From Bacteroidetes bacterium GWF2_38_335 (lineage in GTDB: Bacteria; Bacteroidota; Bacteroidia; Bacteroidales; GWF2-38-335), in assembly GCA_001769535.1 (NCBI GenBank), contig MEOH01000026.1:358413-422412 (forward strand): a stretch of DNA of 64,000 bases, given 5' to 3'. The notes below the pieces were generated by a model. It saw nothing but the letters and a program-made list of their open reading frames with translations, did not search any database and was not told where the DNA came from. This document shows, piece after piece, positions 36,543-46,164 of this stretch. The first letter of the stretch is position 1, and each line of letters begins with the position of its first letter. A program made the translations under genes and the position numbers.

Positions 36543-38669
36543 CTATTTATTTTTGTTTTCATTAATTAAGTCATTGATAATATTATAAACCTCCCTGATA
36601 AAAAAATCCCGTTTAACCCTTGAAATTGAATACTCGTTATATTCTGAAAGCGAATCCGTTGAACTAACTCCTGCGTTATATCCCGGATTGGTTACTGAAA
36701 GAGCCGAAACCGAATCTACAGCAAGCTTTTCCATTTCCCTGGCAATTTCATTATCATTAAAATACTTGACAAATGCATGATATTCAACCGAAATCGGAAG
36801 ACATTTTTGCCTTTCAATTATCAATTTGCCTATTTTGCTCACTTTAAAATATACACTATCAGCCTTCAGTCGCTCGACACTCTTTAAATTAAGGCTTTCA
36901 ATGGGCAATTCAGGAAACTTTTTTATTTGCACTTTTTTTTCAATTACGGTTGATTTAAGTGACGATTCGTAAGAGCTTTCGCGATAATTAACACCCTCAT
37001 ATATGCTTGGGAATTCGATATCCGGAGTGATTCCGCTGTTTTGGTAGCTTTTTCCGGTTACGTTGAAAAATTTCCCGTTTGTGATTTTTAAATACCCGTT
37101 GGGCGCATTATATAATCTTACTAACTCTTCCATGGAATAATTACAGGCATCAACGGGAAGAATGTTCTGAGCTGTAAACTTTCCAAATGTTTTAGTTCCA
37201 GCAATAATTGCCCGGTTATAATCCTGCATGGCCGAGGCAAAAAACTCCGATGCCGATGCACTTGTTCCATTGACTAAAATGGCGAGCGGACCGTCATAAA
37301 TTGTTCCTCTGGCCTTATCTTTTAACACTTCTGGTTCCAAATTACGCACATGAATAATACCAACCGCTCCGAAATCAATGAACATTCCGGCCAGCTTTAT
37401 GGCTTCCTCCATTGCACCGCCGCCGTTATTTCTGAGATCAATAATCAAACCTGAAATTTGCTCATTTTTAAGTCTGATGATCTCCTTTGCAACATCGTTG
37501 GCACATCCCTTCTCCTCACCTGTCTGATAATCCGTTCCGGTATAAAACGAAGGAAGGTAAATGTAGCCTGTTTTATTATCCAGACTGTCTTTTAGAATTA
37601 GACTGACAACCTCATTAGTTTCTACACTAACCGTTTCCTTGTTTAATTGTATATAGATTTCCTTGCCGGATTTCTTGCGAATCCTGAAAGTTGCTTTGTT
37701 AAGTTTTTCTGAATAAATGATGCGATAAATGTCTTCAACAGCCAGGCAGCTGAAATTCGTCATTTCTTCTGAATTTGTTTTTAGTCCAAGAACAACATCC
37801 CCCTCTTCAATTTCATTGCTTTTCCAGGCCGGACCGCCAATAGCCACATTATATATTACAACTTCACCCCTTTGGTTTATATCAAAATCAAAACCAAAGG
37901 ATTCATTTTCCTTTGATAATGAACCCATAAACTCATCCTTTTCGGGAGCTGAAAAATAATTTGTATGAGGATCGAATGCCATTGAAACGCTCTCAAGAAA
38001 AAGAGAACCAATGTATTGCGATATTCCATCTGTAAAATTTGTCCTTGATTTGATGTAACACAATTCTCTTTGAATGACATCAGGCTGAAACTTTGCAAGC
38101 GAATCATCATTGGGTTTAACCGATTGTAAAGTGGAATCGGCCTGTGAAAGGTATGAATACAAGATGTCGAGCTTAATGTATTTTTCCCATTTTTTTGAAA
38201 GATCCAACCTTTTGGCATAAACAACTTCTTCAGTAACGAAAAGAGTATCTTTCAGACTGTAGTTAAACTCTTTGATTAAAAAGCTGTTTATTACCGAATC
38301 TACAAAAATTACGCTGTTCGTGTAAATTTTTTCAGTCATGGTTAGAAACCCGCACCTGTTATTTAAGATTTCATCATCAAGATTATTTTTATAGGTGCTC
38401 AGCAATTCAACATCTTCACTGGCAAGGAACAACCCTTCGGGGTCAAGCATATTTAGAAAATTCTTATACACCAATTCTGAAAACTCATCATCAACCGGAC
38501 GGGGTTCGTAATGAAAAATCCTTGATGTTTGAACAATCAGGCCTGCTTTATCGCAGATTGAGTATGACCTCTGAGCATTGATCAATTGATTTTGAAAGGC
38601 AAAAAATAATAGTAGGAAAAGAATTTTTCCAGATTTGAACCATTTTCCCGAAACAATATTCACGCTCAT
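36543..38669 (-). CDS. periplasmic C-terminal processing protease (S41 family, Tsp/Prc-like)
   Basis: 708 residues with an N-terminal signal anchor (KILFLLLFFAFQNQLINAQ). The N-terminal Tsp-type domain (residues 40-230) leads into a PDZ domain (GFDFDINQRGEVVIYNVAIGGPAWKSNEIEEGDVVLGLK). The peptidase domain holds the catalytic Ser in GTSASASEFF and Lys in GTKTFGKFTAQ, with the usual LIIDLRNNGGGA motif. A DUF3340-like C-terminal extension follows. Tsp trims or degrades envelope proteins with non-polar C-termini. It is upstream of the helical protein and likely in the same operon. Confidence 0.92.
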   Translation of the reverse strand: MSVNIVSGKWFKSGKILFLLLFFAFQNQLINAQRSYSICDKAGLIVQTSRIFHYEPRPVDDEFSELVYKNFLNMLDPEGLFLASEDVELLSTYKNNLDDEILNNRCGFLTMTEKIYTNSVIFVDSVINSFLIKEFNYSLKDTLFVTEEVVYAKRLDLSKKWEKYIKLDILYSYLSQADSTLQSVKPNDDSLAKFQPDVIQRELCYIKSRTNFTDGISQYIGSLFLESVSMAFDPHTNYFSAPEKDEFMGSLSKENESFGFDFDINQRGEVVIYNVAIGGPAWKSNEIEEGDVVLGLKTNSEEMTNFSCLAVEDIYRIIYSEKLNKATFRIRKKSGKEIYIQLNKETVSVETNEVVSLILKDSLDNKTGYIYLPSFYTGTDYQTGEEKGCANDVAKEIIRLKNEQISGLIIDLRNNGGGAMEEAIKLAGMFIDFGAVGIIHVRNLEPEVLKDKARGTIYDGPLAILVNGTSASASEFFASAMQDYNRAIIAGTKTFGKFTAQNILPVDACNYSMEELVRLYNAPNGYLKITNGKFFNVTGKSYQNSGITPDIEFPSIYEGVNYRESSYESSLKSTVIEKKVQIKKFPELPIESLNLKSVERLKADSVYFKVSKIGKLIIERQKCLPISVEYHAFVKYFNDNEIAREMEKLAVDSVSALSVTNPGYNAGVSSTDSLSEYNEYSISRVKRDFFIREVYNIINDLINENKNK

Positions 38670-38844
38670 TCAATATTTGTTAGAAACAATACATAGCTTT
38701 TCGATTCAATTAACTAAAACTAATCAAATCATGTCATAGAATGTGAACAAACCTGATAGTTGAAATAATTGTTTGAAATACATTATTACAAAAATAAAAA
38801 AAATATTGTCTGAACCAAAAATTTGGGATTTTAATATTGATCGG

Positions 38845-39663
38845 TCAAAGCTTAAAAGAAAGCATCAGACCGGTATTGTTGCGACCAGAATATGGATTTA
38901 TTGACAGTTTCCAGTTATTTGAGTTATAAATCAGTTTTCCCATGGCAATTCCGAAAGCTGCACCGCACATCACATCGCTAAGCCAGTGGTCATTGCTGTA
39001 AATTCTTGACAAACCCGAGGCAGTTGCAATTGAATAGCATAAAACCGGCACCCATACAGTGTTTTGATATTCAGAAGCCACAATGGTGGCAACCGAAAAA
39101 ATCGAAGTAGTATGTCCCGAGGGAAACGACCGGTAAAAGTCCGGTGCAAATGGGCCCATCCACATTCCGGGATCGGGCGATTTGCCGTTATACGGTCGGT
39201 AGCGATTAAACAGAATCTTTGGAATGGCTGCGAACAATCCCGAAATCAGAAAAGTTTTTGCTCCAAGCATAGCCACGCGTTTTGCACGATCATTTTTAAA
39301 TGAAACCCCGTATAGATAAAATAAACCCATAGTTGACATTGAATATAGTCCGCTGCCCCAGGGCTCAAGATATTTTTCAGCAATTTTATCATTTTTTTCA
39401 GATTCCTGTTCCATAAAATAATTGTGAATCTGAAGATCGCGTGAGGTCACATATAAAATTGCCCCGCCCGTTAATGCAGCCCCGGCATATTCCTTATAAT
39501 CCCAATGCAAAGGAGACAATGCAATATCGCGGGTATCAAGCAGAAAAGATTTGAAATAGTTTTTGCTGAATGAAGTTTTATACACAGAGTCAACAGTTTG
39601 CGAGCAGATTTTTCCTGTCGACAAAATCAGAATTCCAAAATATATAATAAAAAATCTTTTCAT
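38845..39663 (-). CDS. PAP2-family membrane phosphatase
   Basis: 272 residues with a signal-like N-terminus and several membrane helices. The three PAP2 signature motifs are intact: KILFNRYRP, PSGHTTS and SRIYSNDHWLSDV. The family dephosphorylates lipid phosphates such as undecaprenyl pyrophosphate or phosphatidate. The exact substrate cannot be read from the sequence. The His-rich cofactor-free vanadium-haloperoxidase relatives have the same motifs; length favours the phosphatase. Confidence 0.88.
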   Translation of the reverse strand: MKRFFIIYFGILILSTGKICSQTVDSVYKTSFSKNYFKSFLLDTRDIALSPLHWDYKEYAGAALTGGAILYVTSRDLQIHNYFMEQESEKNDKIAEKYLEPWGSGLYSMSTMGLFYLYGVSFKNDRAKRVAMLGAKTFLISGLFAAIPKILFNRYRPYNGKSPDPGMWMGPFAPDFYRSFPSGHTTSIFSVATIVASEYQNTVWVPVLCYSIATASGLSRIYSNDHWLSDVMCGAAFGIAMGKLIYNSNNWKLSINPYSGRNNTGLMLSFKL

Positions 39664-40002
39664 TCATTTTCAATAACTCCAAACCAAAAACCAGAAACCC
39701 CAAACCACAAACCCACAAACCCATAACTCATAACCCATAACTCATAAAACCCACTCATTCATTTCCGCCGGAAAAGGGTTTTTCGTTCTAAGGTTTTCGC
39801 GGCCGGCGGTTTGTCATATCATATTATTTTCCCCGGCTTGAAAGCCGGGGCTGAATTGACCTGGCCTTGCAGGCCGTGGACTTTTTTGTGATTTTTAGGT
39901 ATTAATCAAAACTTCTGGCTTCCAACCCCAAACCAAAAACCAGAAACCCCAAACCCATAACCCATAACCCATAACTCATAACCCATAACCCATAACCCAT
40001 AA
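39664..40002. repeat. composite three-hairpin element copy B flanked by cataaccc repeats
   Basis: No gene. From the left: simple repeats of aaaccagaaacc and cataaccc units (to about 39750); CCGCCGG 39765-39771 paired with CCGGCGG 39805-39811; CCCCGGCT-TGAA-AGCCGGGG 39833-39852; CTGAATTGACCTGGCCTTGC; GGCCT...AGGCC 39865-39877. Then the same kinds of simple repeats again (39915-40003). The same order and spacing recur at 53.47-53.81 kb. Confidence 0.8.
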
Positions 40003-40782
40003 CTACAGTTTATCAAACCTCTTAGCCTCTTCCCAAATCAAATTCATCTCATCAAGGCTCATGTCATGAAGAGATTTACCCTTTTTGATAGTTTGTTCCT
40101 CGAGATATTTAAATCGTTTGATGAATTTTCGGTTAGTCCGTTCGAGAGCATTTTCGGGATCGATGTCATACAAGCGGGCTGCATTGATCATGGAAAACAG
40201 GAAGTCGCCAAATTCCTCTTCAATTTTTTCCTGATTGCTTGTTTTTTTCATCTCAGCTTTGAGCTCATTCAGTTCCTCCTCAACCTTGTCCCATATCTGC
40301 TCCTTTTCATCCCAGTCGAAACCCACGCCCCTCACTTTTTCCTGTATTCTGTTGGCTTTGATAAGCGCAGGCAAAGAGGATGGCACCCCTTCGAGAACAG
40401 ATTTTTTCTTACCTTCCTTAAGTTTGAGTTTTTCCCAGTTATCGGCCACATCGCGGGCATTGGAGACTTTAACATCTCCGAATATATGCGGATGCCTGTA
40501 AATCAATTTTTCACAGATGCCGTCAATAACAGATTTGATGTCGAAAGTTTTGTTTTCTTCTCCAATTTTGGCATAAAAAACTATATGAAGAATTAAATCT
40601 CCAAGTTCTTTTCTGATTTCATCCTCATCACCTTTTATTATTGCATCAGCCAGTTCATAGGTTTCTTCGATGGTAAGTTTGCGCAGCGAATCGTAAGTCT
40701 GGGCTTTATCCCAGGGACATTTAGCACGCAACTCATCCATAATGGTAAGCAATCTTTCGAATGCTTCCAGTTTTTCTTTCAT
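40003..40782 (-). CDS. mazG: nucleoside triphosphate pyrophosphohydrolase MazG
   Basis: 259 residues with two MazG domains as in the long form. Motifs: LRAKCPWDKAQTYDSLRKLTIEETYELADAI, EIRKELGDLILHIVFYAKIGEE (the EExxE...ExxD metal-binding pattern) in domain one and a second EEFGDFLFSMINAARLYDIDPENAL. It hydrolyses non-canonical or excess NTPs to NMPs. It follows the lipoprotein gene (40792-41283) by 9 bp on the same strand. Confidence 0.93.
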   Translation of the reverse strand: MKEKLEAFERLLTIMDELRAKCPWDKAQTYDSLRKLTIEETYELADAIIKGDEDEIRKELGDLILHIVFYAKIGEENKTFDIKSVIDGICEKLIYRHPHIFGDVKVSNARDVADNWEKLKLKEGKKKSVLEGVPSSLPALIKANRIQEKVRGVGFDWDEKEQIWDKVEEELNELKAEMKKTSNQEKIEEEFGDFLFSMINAARLYDIDPENALERTNRKFIKRFKYLEEQTIKKGKSLHDMSLDEMNLIWEEAKRFDKL

Positions 40783-40791
40783 CAGGAAATG

Positions 40792-41283
40792 TTATTTGTG
40801 GTATGAATACTCCCAGTTGCTGACTTTAATTTCCTTGCCTTCAATATCGGTGGCATTGGTTGAAATTACGCCAACATACAAAGTATCTCCGGGAGGCAGA
40901 AGAACCACATCGCCCTGGCATTCCCATACAGCAGTAGTGATGCTTTCCATCAATTCGATTTTGAAATCGAAGGTAGCTGTATCGGGAGCAACATTAATAA
41001 CCCAGCATTTAATCTGTGTTTTATCTTCGGCAGAGCAACTTTCAACGCGCACCTGATCGATAATAAATTTACCCAGATCATCTGAAGTGGCAAACTCGTC
41101 CATTACAACTGTTTGTTCAAAGACAAGCACATCACGGTTGTAGCAGCATAAGCCGTTATCATTTTCGGCTTCAGAATCATAATTTCCGGCAGCGGGATCG
41201 GTACAGCCCGATTTTTTACATGAAGTAATAACAGTTGTTACGGCAACCAAAGCCACAATAAGTATTAAAGTCAGTTTTTTCAT
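40792..41283 (-). CDS. Cys-rich lipoprotein
   Basis: The ATG at 41283 begins MKKLTLILIVALVAV ending in the lipobox TSCKK. Earlier start 41352 would add 23 residues before the signal peptide and is rejected. The segment GCTDPAAGNYDSEAENDNGLCCY is the CTDPxAxNYxxxAxxDxGxCxY motif common in secreted Bacteroidota proteins. The rest is beta-rich and of unknown function. It is followed by mazG. Confidence 0.75.
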   Translation of the reverse strand: MKKLTLILIVALVAVTTVITSCKKSGCTDPAAGNYDSEAENDNGLCCYNRDVLVFEQTVVMDEFATSDDLGKFIIDQVRVESCSAEDKTQIKCWVINVAPDTATFDFKIELMESITTAVWECQGDVVLLPPGDTLYVGVISTNATDIEGKEIKVSNWEYSYHK

Positions 41284-41678
41284 ATTTAAATAATTTGGCA
41301 TTACTAATTTTATTACAAAAGTCAAAATTCGTTTTTTTAATTCAAATTTCAAAGAGGTTGATGATATAAACTTTTTGATATTGGGTGTTTGCCTTCGGCA
41401 GTATTGGATATTGGCCTTTGGCGATATTGAAAAATTTCATCAAGCCTTATAAAAATATCGCAGCAGGCAAATACCGGCAAAGACAAATACCGGCAAAGCC
41501 AAATACCGGCAAAGCCAAATACCGGCGAAGCCAAATACCAGCGAAGCCAAATATCGTGAAGCAAATAACAGCAAAGCCAAAATACCAATCAATATCTATT
41601 AACAATCCAATAACAAAATCATTTTATGGGTTTCAAAATAAAGTTTTTATATTTGTTGACTAACATAACCAAAAAAAA
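41284..41678. repeat. intergenic region with a 16-bp tandem array, partly inverted
   Basis: No gene. 41469-41590 is a tandem array with unit AAATACCGGCAAAGCC (about seven copies; the first five near-perfect, the rest decaying). To the left, 41385-41430 carries the complementary motif (GCCTTCGGCAGTATTGGATA), so the two arms face each other. The promoter of fabG follows. Confidence 0.8.
41648..41655 (+). promoter_or_regulatory. -7 box upstream of the fabG-like gene
   Basis: TATATTTG, an exact TAnnTTTG match, 23 bp before the ATG at 41679. No good TTTG was seen at the -33 position. Confidence 0.5.
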
Positions 41679-42425
41679 ATGAACTTACTTAAAGGAAAGA
41701 CAGTACTGATAACGGGAGCAGCCCGTGGAATCGGCAGGGCCATTGCAAAAAAATGCGCCATGGAAGGTGCAAATGTTGCCTTTACCGATATCAGAATTGA
41801 GGACAGTTTTACTTCCCTTGAAAAAGAATTGAACGAAATGGGAATCAAAGCAAAGGGATATGCTTTTGACGCCAGCAATTATGAAGCTTCACAGACCAGC
41901 GTTGAAAAAATTATTGCCGATTTCGAAACAATCGATGTTTTGGTAAACAATGCCGGTATCACAAGGGATTCACTATTAATGAGAATGACGGAAGAACAGT
42001 GGGATGCGGTACTTACCGTTAACCTGAAATCGGTATTCAACATGACCAAAGCAGTTCAGAAACCCATGCTGAAACAAAAATGTGGCTCAATTATTAATAT
42101 CAGCTCAGTAGTGGGTGTCGGAGGAAATCCCGGACAAGCAAACTACAGCGCATCAAAAGCCGGAATGATTGGTTTTTCAAAATCTATAGCCAAAGAACTT
42201 GGCGCCAGAAACATACGTTGCAATGCAATCGCACCCGGTTTCATTATGACCGATATGACAGATACCCTTTCAACTGAAATTAAGGAAAGCTGGTATGCCA
42301 AAATTCCCATGAAACGCGGCGGAACTCCGGATGAAGTTGCCAATGCGGTTGTTTTTTTGGGATCTGATTTATCTTCATATACAACGGGACAGGTTATCCA
42401 TGTTTGCGGAGGTATGCAGATGTAA
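41679..42425 (+). CDS. fabG: 3-oxoacyl-ACP reductase FabG
   Basis: 248 residues, a classical short-chain dehydrogenase: TGAARGIGRAIA for NADP(H), NNAGITRD, the catalytic Ser in INISSVVGVGG and Tyr/Lys in YSASKAG, with IAPGFIMTDMTD. The sequence is close to FabG, which performs the first reduction in fatty acid elongation. Other short-chain dehydrogenases share these motifs; the N-terminus and the YSASKAGMIGFSKS segment favour FabG. Terminator at 42447. Confidence 0.9.
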   Translation: MNLLKGKTVLITGAARGIGRAIAKKCAMEGANVAFTDIRIEDSFTSLEKELNEMGIKAKGYAFDASNYEASQTSVEKIIADFETIDVLVNNAGITRDSLLMRMTEEQWDAVLTVNLKSVFNMTKAVQKPMLKQKCGSIINISSVVGVGGNPGQANYSASKAGMIGFSKSIAKELGARNIRCNAIAPGFIMTDMTDTLSTEIKESWYAKIPMKRGGTPDEVANAVVFLGSDLSSYTTGQVIHVCGGMQM

Positions 42426-42446
42426 TTTTTTGTAATTAACTTATTT

Positions 42447-42480
42447 AAGCCGGTTCAAATTTTGTACCGGCTTTTTATTT
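42447..42480 (+). terminator. intrinsic terminator after fabG
   Basis: AAGCCGGT (42447-42454) pairs with ACCGGCTT (42466-42473), followed by TTTTATTTTT. Confidence 0.85.
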
Positions 42481-42749
42481 TAACTGCGATCCTTTTCAAA
42501 CAAACAAATTCATCTTTATTTCCATTATTTCAAATCTCTACTGACCCAATATATTTAGTTATCAGGTTTAATGGGGGCTTTCTCATTCCATTTCATAACC
42601 CCGGCCTTAAGGCAAGGGTTATTTCTCCGGACAACAATGCTTAAAAATAAAATATTTTAAAAAAATAACCGTTTATAAGATAATATCCACCGTTTGTAAG
42701 TTGATTATTGAAAAACTTTTAATTATTTATTAATTTAATGCTATTATTT
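42481..42749. other. AT-rich intergenic region with a weak hairpin fragment
   Basis: No gene is supported. AACCCCGGCCTTAAGGCAAG, with GGTT following (about 42597-42620), resembles the middle hairpin of the composite element. The rest is AT-rich. Confidence 0.4.
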
Positions 42750-43076
42750 ATGAAAATTAAATTAATTATGATATTGACCTTAATAAGTTTCATCATGGGT
42801 ACCATATACGGATGTTCTAAAAAAACAGCCGGCATCACTGCCCCAAGCGGAACTTACTTATCTGATAAAGGTAACTTTGAGAAAGTTGTCATTGCAGATA
42901 ACAACCGCATCAGATTATATATTACCAATGACACAATTATTTCATCGGTATTCAGTGTTGAAAATAACAGACTGGTGGTGAAAAGCAATTATGATATTTC
43001 TTTCAGGATTCTTGGAGAAAATCTACTGATTGGCGAAAACCGCGATCAGGGGAACGTGTATTTTATCAGCGAGTAA
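42750..43076 (+). CDS. small lipoprotein of unknown function
   Basis: The ATG at 42750 (MKIKLIMIL) is preferred over one four codons earlier. The lipobox is TIYGCSKK. The mature 85 residues are strand-rich (YLSDKGNFEKVVIADNNRIRLYI ... FRILGENLLIGENRDQGNVYFISE). No family is recognised. Convergent with the phosphatase gene, stops 1 bp apart. Confidence 0.6.
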   Translation: MKIKLIMILTLISFIMGTIYGCSKKTAGITAPSGTYLSDKGNFEKVVIADNNRIRLYITNDTIISSVFSVENNRLVVKSNYDISFRILGENLLIGENRDQGNVYFISE

Positions 43077-43077
43077 A

Positions 43078-45525
43078 TCAGCTTATCTTCACACCGATTA
43101 TGGTAATATCATCAACCTGATCAAGGTTGCCCATCCAGGATTTTAATTCACTTTCTATTATCGCTTTTTGCTCTGCCATTGACTTTTCGGCTATTTCGAG
43201 TAACAGTCCCTTTAATTTCCGGTGCTTGTATTTTTTACCAGCCGGACCGCCAAATTGGTCGGGGTATCCATCAGAAATCAAATACATCATATCCCCTTTC
43301 CTGAGTTGCAATTCATGGGTATTGAATTTATCCATTTTCTCATAAATGGCAACAGGCATTTTATCGGGAGGAATTTCGGTAAGATACCACCGGGAATTAT
43401 CCATATATTTGACATCATGTATTTTATCGGCGCCTTCCGGAATTCTGTCCGAAATCACATATAGCGGATTATTAGCTCCCGAAAACTCAATGGTTCCATT
43501 ATTTTTATCATAGCTGACAAGCACCATGTCCATTCCATCCCGCATGCTGATGGATGAGATATTTTCAGAGCTGATGTCGTTTTGCTTCAGTGAATTAATA
43601 ACCTCTTTACGCATCTTTCGCAATATAACCCCCGGATGTGTGATATACTCCTTTATTACAATTTCCTTGATAAGTGAAATTCCAAGTATGCTCATGAATG
43701 CCCCTGGAACACCATGACCTGTGCAATCGGCTGCAGTGATGAGGAATTTTCCTTCGATTTCTGCCCACCAATAAAAATCACCGCTAACGATATCCCTTGG
43801 CTTAAAGAAAACAAAGTTCTCAGGAAAAACGGCATTTAATATTTTAACATCCGGCAGGGCTGAAAATTGGATTTTTTCCGCATACTGAATACTTTTTTTC
43901 ACTTCCAGATTTATGTGCTCCAGCTCTTCCTTGCGGCTATGAAGCTCATCATTTTTTTGCGAAATGGCACGACTTTGCTCCTGCAAAAGAACATTTACTT
44001 TTTTACTCCTTCTGTTTTGGCGGATTAAAATCAGGGCAACAATAATTACTGCAAGCAAGCCAAGGCCAAGCAGTGAAATAAAGAGTTTTTTACGCTGTGA
44101 ATCAAGGCTTGAGCTTTTCTTTTCGGCTTCTGCCCTTTTCACCGTCGCTTTATATAAAGCATCGGCATCACTCAATATTTTCTCATAATTAAGTCTCTGA
44201 ATTTCCACTAGCTTACTTTTTTCATCCAGCACAACCGAATCATTCAGTTTCTGAAATTCCTTGAAATTCAATAAAGCCATTCGATAATCACCTTTATTTT
44301 CATAAATGGCTGCCATTACTTTAAAAAGATTAATTTCCAGATCACTTTTCCTGAGATTGGAGGATATTGTGAGTTTTTTTAGTATTTCAAGGCTCATACC
44401 GGTATATGCAAGCGCCTGAGCATAATTTCCCCTGGCCTGATATAAGCTTCCAAGATAAAAATAATTGAGTGCCAGATCGCCCAAATCATTAATCGATTCG
44501 CAAATTTGTATTGAAGCTCTGATTTTTTCTTCAGCCTCATCATATTTTTTAAGTTCGATAAGTGCAATGGCAAAATTGACTAAAGTACTGGCCGTGGGTT
44601 CTTTATTTTCAAGTTTTTCCGCATTAAACAGACTCAGTTGGTAGTATTCAATAGCGGTATTAACATTTTTAACAGCCAATGAATAATATTCTGCATTTTT
44701 TATTGAATCTCCGGATCTTAAAATCAGCTCTTTATAATAATAGTTGAAATCAACATAAACAGAACCGATATTATTTGATGTTTTTGAAATATTTTCAAAA
44801 TCCTCCTGGTCTTTTGCCATTTCAAGCGCTTTTTTGTAATACACAAGCGCCCTGTTTTTATAAACTGTATCGGTGTCATCCGACAAGTTTTGGTTAATGA
44901 GACCTAAACTGTTATATGCTGAAATAATACCTTTATAATCATTGAGATCCATTGCAGTTTTCAGTGTTTTTCTAAAATATTTTTCAGCATTTACGTGATC
45001 CTCAAGTGAAAAATACAGATTTCCAATCAAATAATACAAGACAAAACAGCCTGCTTTGTCGCTGGTTTTTTCCCTTATTTGCAGTGATTCATTGTAATAT
45101 TCAAGTGCCCGGCGGGGCTGCTGCAGGGACTGATAAACTTTTCCTATATTGCTTAATGATTTGGAAACACCTATCTGATCTCCGGTTTTTTTTCTGATTT
45201 TCAGAGATTTATTGAAATATTTCAAAGCCCCGTCAAAATCAAGCTGCTTATTCAAAATAATCCCCAGGTAATGATAGGCATTTGCTTTTTCTTTTTCATT
45301 TCCATATTTATCACTTAATCTGAGGGCTTCTCCGGCATAATATTTTCCTGAATCAATTGAAATTTCAAGATACTCCTTTGCCAGTTCATTTAATAGAAGA
45401 ATTTTTTCCTTTTCATTTGATTTCTGAAGCAAAAGCTTAAGACTGTCAATATTCCCTCCTCCTCCTTTTACCTGAAGAAATGACGAACTTATCACAAATA
45501 ACAGAAGTAAAGTTCTGAGTTTCAT
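43078..45525 (-). CDS. TPR sensor with SpoIIE/PP2C phosphatase output
   Basis: 815 residues: signal peptide (1-22), an array of about eight TPR repeats (residues 40-430), a membrane helix (about 478-502, LGLGLLAVIIVALILI), a coiled coil (AISQKNDELHSRKEELEHINLEVKKS), and a SpoIIE-type PP2C phosphatase (FKPRDIVSGDFYWWAEIEGKFLITAADCTGHGVPGAFMSILG ... YLISDGYPDQFGG). Typical of Bacteroidota signalling proteins: extracytoplasmic TPRs, cytoplasmic phosphatase, acting on an anti-anti-sigma factor or similar partner. No partner anti-sigma gene is nearby. Confidence 0.9.
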   Translation of the reverse strand: MKLRTLLLLFVISSSFLQVKGGGGNIDSLKLLLQKSNEKEKILLLNELAKEYLEISIDSGKYYAGEALRLSDKYGNEKEKANAYHYLGIILNKQLDFDGALKYFNKSLKIRKKTGDQIGVSKSLSNIGKVYQSLQQPRRALEYYNESLQIREKTSDKAGCFVLYYLIGNLYFSLEDHVNAEKYFRKTLKTAMDLNDYKGIISAYNSLGLINQNLSDDTDTVYKNRALVYYKKALEMAKDQEDFENISKTSNNIGSVYVDFNYYYKELILRSGDSIKNAEYYSLAVKNVNTAIEYYQLSLFNAEKLENKEPTASTLVNFAIALIELKKYDEAEEKIRASIQICESINDLGDLALNYFYLGSLYQARGNYAQALAYTGMSLEILKKLTISSNLRKSDLEINLFKVMAAIYENKGDYRMALLNFKEFQKLNDSVVLDEKSKLVEIQRLNYEKILSDADALYKATVKRAEAEKKSSSLDSQRKKLFISLLGLGLLAVIIVALILIRQNRRSKKVNVLLQEQSRAISQKNDELHSRKEELEHINLEVKKSIQYAEKIQFSALPDVKILNAVFPENFVFFKPRDIVSGDFYWWAEIEGKFLITAADCTGHGVPGAFMSILGISLIKEIVIKEYITHPGVILRKMRKEVINSLKQNDISSENISSISMRDGMDMVLVSYDKNNGTIEFSGANNPLYVISDRIPEGADKIHDVKYMDNSRWYLTEIPPDKMPVAIYEKMDKFNTHELQLRKGDMMYLISDGYPDQFGGPAGKKYKHRKLKGLLLEIAEKSMAEQKAIIESELKSWMGNLDQVDDITIIGVKIS

Positions 45526-45588
45526 TATTAGCCCTGAAAAATAACTTATTTAACGGTTAAAGATAAAAAAAATAATGAATACTTGCAT

Positions 45589-45618
45589 TTTGTAGTCAAT
45601 CTGATTAATTTTACTTTG
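45589..45618 (+). promoter_or_regulatory. probable promoter for the GldH-like gene
   Basis: TTTG at 45589-45592, an 18-bp spacer, TTACTTTG at 45611-45618 (one mismatch to TAnnTTTG); the ATG at 45650 is 31 bp further. Confidence 0.45.
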
Positions 45619-45649
45619 TAATGTTACTTTCTCAAACAACATTTAGAGC

Positions 45650-46111
45650 ATGAATTATTTAAAAATTTCATCAGTTTTTCTGGCATTTTTATTGATTGCC
45701 GGATGCAATCCCAACGCCATATTCAGTGAAAGCGAAACCATTGAAGGCAGCAAATGGGACAACACCAAAAAGATTGTTTTTAAACCCGAAATCGAAGACA
45801 TTTCTAAACCTTACGATATTTGTGTAACCCTGAGCCATGTTTACGGGTATGCCCCAAAAACCCTGGATATTATTGTCAAAACAACATCACCCTCCGGTAT
45901 TAAAAAGGAAAAAGAATATTCCTTGTTTGTAAAAAGCGAAGACGGTGCTTATTACAGTGATTGTGCGGGAGATTATTGTGATTTGAAAACCCAAATCGAA
46001 AAATCCTTTAAATTTTCTGAACCCGGCACATGGGAATTTTCCATCGAACATAACATGGCTATGAATCCTCTTCCTGCTGTGATGGAGATTGGGCTGGTTA
46101 TTGAAAAATAA
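45650..46111 (+). CDS. GldH-like gliding motility lipoprotein
   Basis: 153 residues with a lipobox (LIAGCNP). The pattern WDNTKKIVFKPEIEDISKPYDICVTLSHVYGYAPKTL ... CAGDYCDLKTQIEKSFKFSEPGTWEFSIEHNMAMNPLPAVMEIGLVIEK resembles the GldH family end to end, especially the C-terminus. GldH is a lipoprotein that supports gliding and T9SS secretion with GldK-N. No other gld genes lie in this window, and the match is from memory and weak in the middle, so family assignment is moderate. Terminator 46121-46150. Confidence 0.55.
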   Translation: MNYLKISSVFLAFLLIAGCNPNAIFSESETIEGSKWDNTKKIVFKPEIEDISKPYDICVTLSHVYGYAPKTLDIIVKTTSPSGIKKEKEYSLFVKSEDGAYYSDCAGDYCDLKTQIEKSFKFSEPGTWEFSIEHNMAMNPLPAVMEIGLVIEK

Positions 46112-46120
46112 AAATAAAAT

Positions 46121-46150
46121 AACCCCGACTTAAAGACCGGGGTTCTTTTA
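46121..46150. terminator. bidirectional intrinsic terminator
   Basis: AACCCCG (46121-46127) pairs with CGGGGTT (46138-46144), with A-rich and T-rich flanks. It lies between the convergent GldH-like and adhesin genes. Confidence 0.8.
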
Positions 46151-46164
46151 AAGTCAGATTATTT

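Noticed and set aside
41469..41590. 16-bp array as a CRISPR
   Set aside because: No spacers between repeats; the units abut directly. The same holds for the array at 60521-60624.
42462..42644. 60-residue ORF after fabG
   Set aside because: It begins inside the fabG terminator and has an unlikely composition; no motif.
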